This document shows positions 8,012 through 12,437 of a DNA stretch of 12,437 bases, piece after piece (position 1 is the first letter of the stretch; every line of letters begins with the position of its first letter). Location of the stretch: assembly GCA_026770615.1 (NCBI GenBank), contig MU631784.1:67418-79854 (forward strand), given 5' to 3'. Position numbers and translations under genes: made by a program. The notes under the pieces were generated by a model. It was not told the origin of the DNA, made no database searches, and worked only from the letters and a program-made list of their open reading frames with translations. The DNA comes from Pavlovales sp. CCMP2436 (lineage: Eukaryota; Haptophyta; Pavlovophyceae; Pavlovales).

Positions 8012-9206
8012 CTTTAGAGCAGTGCTAAGCCCTCACGTTAATTCATGAGGGCCCTCAGATGAACAATTCATGCGCCAGTGAATGAACCCTCGTGAGCTCT
8101 TCATTCACGGCCGCTGGTGCCCGTGCGCTCATTCACTGGCTCATTCATCAGCGCCAGAAGTCAGTGCTAATCCCTCATGACGTGCGAAGGAAAAATGAAG
8201 TCATTCATTAGGAATGGTGGCAGGATTCATGACAACTGAACCCATTCATTCCACAGAATTAGCCTCGGTTCATGAATGAACATTCATGAGCACTAATGAA
8301 CAGCACCGGCGCTGAATGAGGCAATGAGCCTGATGATCGGGGCCCATTCTGATGAGCCAGCATGCCCACAGGCACAGGCTGGCGCGCGGCTCTCCTTCCG
8401 CCGGCGGACAACACCATTCACCAACCAGAACGCACGTACGATCAGCCAAGGGCTCTGCGCCGGAGTGATGTGGCGGGTGGTCCAATCCCGGTATGTATGC
8501 ACGTATGTATGCACGAAGGCTTTTTTTTTTACGTCAAATAGGTAAGATAGTGCGAAATTGTGGTTGTCACATAGAGTTAGAAGCCTACTGTACCAGTACT
8601 CGGCCCTCATGAACATTCACCAACTTCTGGCGCTGGTGAATGAGCCAGTGAATGAGCGTGCGGGCACCAGCGGCCGTGAATGAAGAGCTCACGAGGGTTC
8701 ATTCACTGGCTCATGAACTGTTCATCTGAAGGCCCTCATGAATTAAGGCGAGGGCTTAGCACTGCCAGAAGTTAGTGAATGTTCATGAGGGCCGAGCACT
8801 GGTACAGTAGGCTTCTAACTCTATGTGACAACCACATCTTCGCACTATCTTGACGTAAAAAATATCTTCGTGCATACATATCGGGTTTGGACCACCCGCC
8901 ACATCACTGCGGCGCAGAGCCCTTGGCTGATCGTACGTGCGTTCTGGTTGGTGGCTGGTGTTGCCCGCCGGTGGAAGGAGAGCCGCGCGCCAGCCTGTGC
9001 CTGTGGTCATGCTGGCTCATCAGAATGGGCCCCGTTCATCAGGCTCATTGCCTCACTCAGCGCCGGTGCTGTTCATTAGCGCTCATGAATGTTCATTCAT
9101 GAACCGAGGCTAATTCTGTGGAATGAATGGGTTCAGTCGTCATGAATCCTGCCATCAACTCATTTTTTTTCTTCGCGAGTCATGAGGGATTAGCACTGCT
9201 TTAGAG
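8012..9206. mobile_element. Outer non-autonomous hAT element with 8-bp TSD
   Basis: The element proper is 8020-9198. Its left end CAGTGCTAAGCCCTCA and right end (reverse complement CAGTGCTAATCCCTCA) are matching terminal repeats that fit the hAT start consensus (C/T)A(A/G)NG. The 8-bp direct repeat CTTTAGAG lies immediately outside both ends (8012-8019 and 9199-9206) and fits the hAT target preference nTnnnnAn. Without the inner insertion it is about 568 bp. It has no transposase gene. Many copies of TTCATG, TTCATTCA and TGAATGA lie near the ends in both orientations, as expected of hAT subterminal transposase-binding repeats. It is split after 8161 by a second copy of the same family. Confidence 0.92.
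8154..8772. mobile_element. Inner hAT copy inserted in reverse orientation
   Basis: The inner element is 8162-8764 (603 bp). It starts CAGTGCTAATCCCTCA and ends with the complement of CAGTGCTAAGCCCTC. The 8-bp sequence CCAGAAGT sits directly on both sides (8154-8161 and 8765-8772). Removing the inner element and one 8-mer restores a stretch that matches the inner copy's own uninterrupted sequence at 8609-8655, apart from two substitutions, so the insertion is proven internally. Both copies have one end with AAG and one with AAT at the tenth position. The inner copy lies inverted to the outer one, so 8020-8161 pairs with 8622-8764 and 8162-8621 pairs with 8773-9198. It has a 12-bp tandem duplication near 8490-8513 and a T10 run absent from the outer copy. 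Confidence 0.92.
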
Positions 9207-9476
9207 AGGGGAAAGGGCTTCCGTTAAAAATTTGCACGCTCGGCGCACGTGTTGGGGCGGGGGGGAGCTGCTGGGGTGGGTTGGGTCGTGGTTGCTTCCA
9301 TTGCACGAGAACCGCGACGCACCCACCGCGTCGCACACGCACACACCGCGCCGAAATCCACGCGGTGGCATCACTCGCAGCGGCACCCCACTTGCAATAG
9401 CCGGCGTGGGGCGTCTCGCGCATACGCGTCACTCGCCGCAGCACCCCCCTCCTCGCCGTAAGAAGCGCGCGCGGCA
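9207..9476 (+). promoter_or_regulatory. Upstream region of the P450 gene
   Basis: This 270-bp stretch lies between the end of the hAT nest and the P450 start codon and must hold the 5' leader and at least the proximal promoter. It has a GC-rich box (GGGGCGGGGGGG near 9253-9264) and CACACGCACACAC near 9333-9345. I see no clear TATA box. The nearest AT-rich motif is TTAAAAATTT near 9224-9233. Promoter elements in such algae are poorly defined, so this is positional inference. Confidence 0.35.
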
Positions 9477-10976
9477 ATGTTGTCAAGCGACATAGCCACC
9501 GCCTTCGCCCAGGCCTTTGTCGTGGGGCTCGCCGTGATCTGGCTGGCGAGCCGGCTGCTCGGCGGCGGCAGTGCGTCCGAGGCGGAGGGTGCCATCCCCG
9601 AGGCAGCGGGGGGCGTGCCTCTGCTCGGCCACGCGCTGCTCTACAAGGCAGACGCGCCCGCCTTCCTCCACGAGCAATCTGCGCGCCTCGGACCCATCTT
9701 CCGGATCAACCTCGCTGGCAAGCGTATGGTTGTGGTCGGTGCCGACCGTGCGGCCATTGCACAGGTGACCAGCGCACCCGAGGCGGTGCTCTCGTCGCGA
9801 TCGGCCGTGCAGGCGATCGGCTTTACGGAGGCGCTCGGCGACTACAATGTTCTCTGCGGCACCGACTTCCACAAGAAAGTGCTCAAGGACTGGCTCTCCG
9901 CGGGCGGGCTTGCAGCCGAGGTGGGCCCACTGCACGCCGAGTTCGATGCGGCGCTCTCGCTCGAGCTCAGCCGCGCCCTCGGTGGCAAGCGGGAAGGCGA
10001 GGTGCGCGACCTGCTTTCGCTCGTCAGGAGAGTTGTTCTCCGCACCATGATCTCGAGGATGCTTGGCTTCTCGGCGGGCGAGGCCCTGCTCGACGAGGTG
10101 ATGGCTTTCCAGGACCATCTAGAGGACGCGATCGCCAAGTCGTCGGTGTTGCCGCGCGTGCTGGCGCTGCCGCTCGCGCTATGGCCCGTGCAGCGCCGCC
10201 GCGCACGCCTGTGCGCCTCGATCGTAACCGAGTTCCGCCGTGGCCGCGCAGCGCTGTCCGGCCCGTGGACGGAGGCCTTCGAGGCGGAAGCGATGCCTTC
10301 CGCCGAGCGCGCAGAACTGGTGGTGGGTCTGCTGTTCGCGGCGCACAAGAACCCGGCAATCGGGGCGGCGCAGGCCTATTTGCACGGACTCGAGCGCAGC
10401 GGCCCCGAGCTCGTCGCAATGCGCGCCGAGGCGCGGCAATTCGCCGGGGCTCCCACAGCTGCGACACTCGCGCAGTGTGGCGCGCTCCGTCGCTGCGCGC
10501 TCGAGACATGCCGTGTGACTGCGCACTCGCTCGGCGCAGTTCGCACGGTCCTCGCCCCGGCTGGCTTCACGCTGCGCACGAGCAGCGGGCACACCTACCG
10601 CCTGCGCGCCGGAGAGACGCTCGCACTCGCGCACGCCAGCTCGAACACGGACATCGCCACATGGGGCACCGACGCCTTGGTGTATGACCCACGTCGCGCG
10701 GAGTGGATCGACGCAACGGCGGGCGGCGGCGCGGAGGCGTTCGCGAGTAAGGGCGAGGTGGACGAGTTCAAGTTTACCACCTTCTCGCAGGGCATTCACA
10801 AATGTCCAGCGGAGAAGCTTTCGCTCGTCGTGCTGCAGTGCGTGACGGCGTGTCTGCTCTCGGAGCAGGCCTACCGCCTCGAGCCCGTCCTGCCGGTGCC
10901 GCCCGTCGACTTTGAGCGGGCGACACTCGCGCAGCGCGTCGCGCCCGTCCGCATGACCGTGCGCGCGTGCTCGTGA
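9477..10976 (+). CDS. Cytochrome P450, CYP7/CYP8/CYP51-like
   Basis: A complete 499-residue intronless gene, a normal length for a microsomal P450. Residues about 10-30 form an N-terminal membrane anchor, so the enzyme probably sits on the ER or plastid envelope facing the cytosol. The P/G hinge GGVPLLG follows at 45-51. The K-helix ExxR is ETCR at 343-346. A DPRRAEW segment at 404-410 stands where the PERF-type motif lies, and the haem loop is FSQGIHKC with Cys443 as the iron ligand. The I-helix reads LLFAAHKNPAIGAA (285-298). It lacks the usual oxygen-activating Thr and places Asn292 where CYP7- and CYP8-type enzymes also carry Asn. Ala replaces the common Gly two residues after the Cys. 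These features leave open a non-standard reaction such as isomerisation, but the substrate cannot be told. ATG 9477 is the first after an in-frame TAA at 9459. Codons are strongly GC-ending and no break is seen. Confidence 0.93.
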   Translation: MLSSDIATAFAQAFVVGLAVIWLASRLLGGGSASEAEGAIPEAAGGVPLLGHALLYKADAPAFLHEQSARLGPIFRINLAGKRMVVVGADRAAIAQVTSAPEAVLSSRSAVQAIGFTEALGDYNVLCGTDFHKKVLKDWLSAGGLAAEVGPLHAEFDAALSLELSRALGGKREGEVRDLLSLVRRVVLRTMISRMLGFSAGEALLDEVMAFQDHLEDAIAKSSVLPRVLALPLALWPVQRRRARLCASIVTEFRRGRAALSGPWTEAFEAEAMPSAERAELVVGLLFAAHKNPAIGAAQAYLHGLERSGPELVAMRAEARQFAGAPTAATLAQCGALRRCALETCRVTAHSLGAVRTVLAPAGFTLRTSSGHTYRLRAGETLALAHASSNTDIATWGTDALVYDPRRAEWIDATAGGGAEAFASKGEVDEFKFTTFSQGIHKCPAEKLSLVVLQCVTACLLSEQAYRLEPVLPVPPVDFERATLAQRVAPVRMTVRACS

Positions 10977-11056
10977 CGGCCCGCTCAGCGACTCACCGTG
11001 TGTCCATCTCTCAAGCTGCAAGACAATTTTGAGTGTAGTTAGGGTCTCAAGAGGCC

Positions 11057-11062
11057 AATAAA
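11057..11062 (+). terminator. Putative polyadenylation signal AATAAA
   Basis: AATAAA occurs 80 bases after the P450 stop codon and runs on into an A-rich stretch. The position and sequence suit a eukaryotic polyadenylation signal for this gene. Whether this organism uses AATAAA is unknown. Confidence 0.45.
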
Positions 11063-11100
11063 AAAAGCCCCATCTCCTCGCTGAGTGACTAAGAGTAAGT

Positions 11101-11148
11101 AATTGCCCACAGCCCAGGCTAGGGCTGTACAGGGGATCGCGGGCAATT
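11101..11148. repeat. Local stem-loop overlapping the left end of the small MITE
   Basis: AATTGCCC (11101-11108) pairs with GGGCAATT (11141-11148), and inside it ACAGCCC (11109-11115) pairs with GGGCTGT (11122-11128) around a 6-base loop. The right half overlaps the terminal repeat of the 11127-11298 element, so part of the outer pairing may be chance or a short pre-existing similarity at the insertion site. Confidence 0.5.
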
Positions 11149-11298
11149 AGAACTGCGAATTTAAGGCTGAGGCTCTGATTCTCAGCAAAATACATACAAA
11201 AAATGGTTAAAAGTTGCTTAAATTACTATTGAAGGGCGCAAAAAACGAGACTCAGTTTCTCAACGTTACGGTTTCTTATTGCCCGCGATCCCCTGTAC
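11127..11298. mobile_element. Small palindromic MITE (about 166 bp)
   Basis: Positions 11127-11147 and 11278-11298 are perfect 21-bp inverted repeats; the core is CAGGGGATCGCGGGCAAT next to TA on both sides. Imperfect similarity continues a few bases inward. TA flanks and ends starting CAGGGG would suit a Tc1/mariner/pogo-type MITE, but TA is part of the palindrome, so the target duplication is suggestive only. The interior is AT-rich without a gene. It begins about 65 bp after the polyadenylation signal of the P450. Confidence 0.65.
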
Positions 11299-11840
11299 CA
11301 ATGGTGAGCAACTGTAAGGCACATCTGAGGGTACGTAGGCTGCTCCAAACGCTCAGAATATGCGGCGAGCCATAAGCATCCCCAGCGTGGCGTGCAACAC
11401 ACGCTGCTGGCACGTACGTGCGCCCACATGCCCGAATTCGGCCTCCATGCTAACGAATTCGTTTATTTTCAATGATTGTATGCAATAGATTATAACGAAC
11501 CAACGGTAGGCCTATCGTCAATCTGATTGAATAATACTAGCTATCGCCTCATGCTGTGGCGTCCACGGCGATGTGCAATGACCATAGGTCCCCGCCGCCA
11601 ATTGCCCGCTGCGCGGTTCGTCGGCCACAGCGTGCCAAATATATATGCCGTTTTCGCCGCACTTCAGACTGTCGCTCGCGCTCGCGCCCTTCTTTGCCTC
11701 GCTCGCCTATCGCTCACGCTCGCGTCTTTCGTCGTCAAGTTCAATATTTTCATTAACTTGTAAAATGCTGGATCGTAAAATTTACGTATGCGAGTTACTA
11801 TACATAATTTATTCCGGTCGACCCCTCATCGTCTAGTTAA
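11299..11840. other. Stretch with no supported gene
   Basis: Mixed composition. It contains GAATTCG twice (near 11434 and 11455), an AT-rich part around 11461-11535, and a CGCTCG-rich low-complexity stretch at 11675-11730 resembling the duplicated unit at 6857-7140. Open frames are short and lack motifs. Nothing else is supported. Confidence 0.4.
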
Positions 11841-12117
11841 CGACGTCACCTGCTCAAGGCCGTGTACATCTTCACCTACGCGTACGGCCTCTCCGTGGGG
11901 GGCGATCCGGCGTTGTGCTCCTCGCGTTGCCGATTAACGGTGTTCACTCGGGCGGCCTCGCGCGGGCGCACGCTTGGCTGCTGCTCGCGTACGGCGCGCG
12001 CCTCGTCGGATTTCTGGCGTTGGCGAGGGCAACGGATTGGTCTGGCCGGGGTTGGTTGTCTTCTGAACCCGTCTACCGCATTGCCTGCCCCCATCTCTCG
12101 CGCTCGTCGTTCAATAA
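11841..12117 (+). pseudogene. Frameshifted remnant of a probable membrane protein
   Basis: After a TAA at 11838-11840 one frame reads LLKAVYIFTYAYGLSVGG (about 11850-11903). It then loses sense, while the frame shifted by one base (from about 11912) continues with VVLLALPINGVHSGGLARAH, then AWLLLAYGARLVGFLALARA and TDWSGRG. The joined reading is hydrophobic with two or three probable membrane helices. The AYGARLVGFL stretch is faintly reminiscent of DUF1295/steroid-reductase-like membrane proteins, but this is only a guess. The frame change may be a real indel or an unrecognised splice. There is no start codon near the beginning. Confidence 0.35.
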
Positions 12118-12437
12118 ATAGTCAATATATACATATTTATATTTATGATAGGGATTCAAGCTGGCGTCTGACTGTTCTGAATGTTGTGCTGGTCTGAGCG
12201 CTGCGTCGCCCATTGTCTGCTGCGTGCCTTAGTCGGCTGCGCTGGCTTGGGCGCCACCACACATACCGATGGATCTCCGGTAGTGTGCCCGGGCAAGGGC
12301 GGTATGTATGTTTCTGAATGGGCATCGCGCCCGGAGAGAAATTGAAACATTGTGTACATGTACATATCCGTACGGCGCAAGCGCACGTGGGGGGGGGGAA
12401 TGGGGAGTGTTCCGATGCCAGAGGGGGGGAGGGTTAG
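12118..12437. other. Window end, no supported gene
   Basis: The stretch begins AT-rich (TATATACATATTTATATTTA near 12125-12144), becomes mixed, holds the palindrome TGTACATGTACA near 12352-12363 and ends with G-runs (about ten G near 12390, then GGGG and GGGGGGG) that could form a G-quadruplex. The last bases GGGTTAG match one telomere-type unit, which is not meaningful alone. Confidence 0.4.

Noticed and set aside
8270..9102. Several open frames within the hAT copies, nearly identical on the two strands
   Set aside because: They exist because the two copies are inverted repeats; they show no transposase or other domain.
8012..9206. CRISPR-like or satellite array from the many TTCATTCA/TGAATGA motifs
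   Set aside because: Spacing is irregular and orientation mixed; they are subterminal repeats of two nested transposons.
9483..10118. - strand open frame of 211 codons over the 5' half of the P450
   Set aside because: Same reason: an antisense shadow of a clearly real gene.
10179..11195. Long - strand open frame (338 codons) opposite the P450
   Set aside because: It mirrors the GC-ending codons of the P450 gene, has no recognisable domain, and such antisense frames are expected in GC-rich genes.
12425..12437. Telomere start (GGGTTAG at the window end)
   Set aside because: Only one unit is visible, inside a G-rich stretch.

Overview
This window looks like nuclear DNA of a eukaryotic microalga or related protist. 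It has one intact, GC-rich, intronless cytochrome P450 gene with a polyadenylation-type signal, no bacterial operon structure, and a large burden of decayed transposable elements. The pairing of non-LTR retrotransposon parts (reverse transcriptase, RNase H, zinc finger) with an OTU protease recalls the Dualen/RandI elements known from green algae. The lineage (haptophyte, green alga or other) cannot be fixed from the sequence alone.

Layout. 1-1015: GC-rich then AT-richer sequence with no recognisable gene, but with a perfect 18-bp hairpin at 304-344. 1016-1516: a 497-bp MITE with about 29-bp terminal inverted repeats flanked by TA. 1616-4435: the 3' part of a non-LTR retrotransposon on the + strand, broken by two frame changes and several stops, with the end of an RT domain, an RNase H domain and a CCHC zinc finger; a 12-bp hairpin follows its stop. 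4761-6028: a second block on the same strand with the same A/C-rich, G-poor composition. It holds an ATG-less open frame, an A AAA AAG heptamer in the correct phase, then an OTU cysteine protease domain in the -1 frame that is itself broken further on. 6251-7442: dispersed direct repeats surrounding a 551-bp fold-back element that holds a tandem duplication. 7443-7927: scraps of an unidentified gene on the - strand. 8012-9206: a non-autonomous hAT element with an exact 8-bp target duplication, into which a second copy of the same family has inserted in opposite orientation with its own exact 8-bp duplication. 9477-10976: the P450. 11127-11298: a small palindromic MITE. 11841-12117: a frameshifted remnant of a probable membrane protein. 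11299-11840 and 12118-12437 contain no gene that I can support.

How it fits together. The P450 is the only gene that looks functional. It is squeezed between mobile elements: the hAT nest ends 270 bp upstream of its ATG, and the small palindromic element begins about 70 bp after its polyadenylation signal. The retrotransposon pieces are dead copies. The most interesting signals are the nested hAT pair, whose insertion history can be read exactly from the two target-site duplications, and the OTU block, where a classical -1 slippery heptamer lies in the one phase that would join the upstream frame to the protease.
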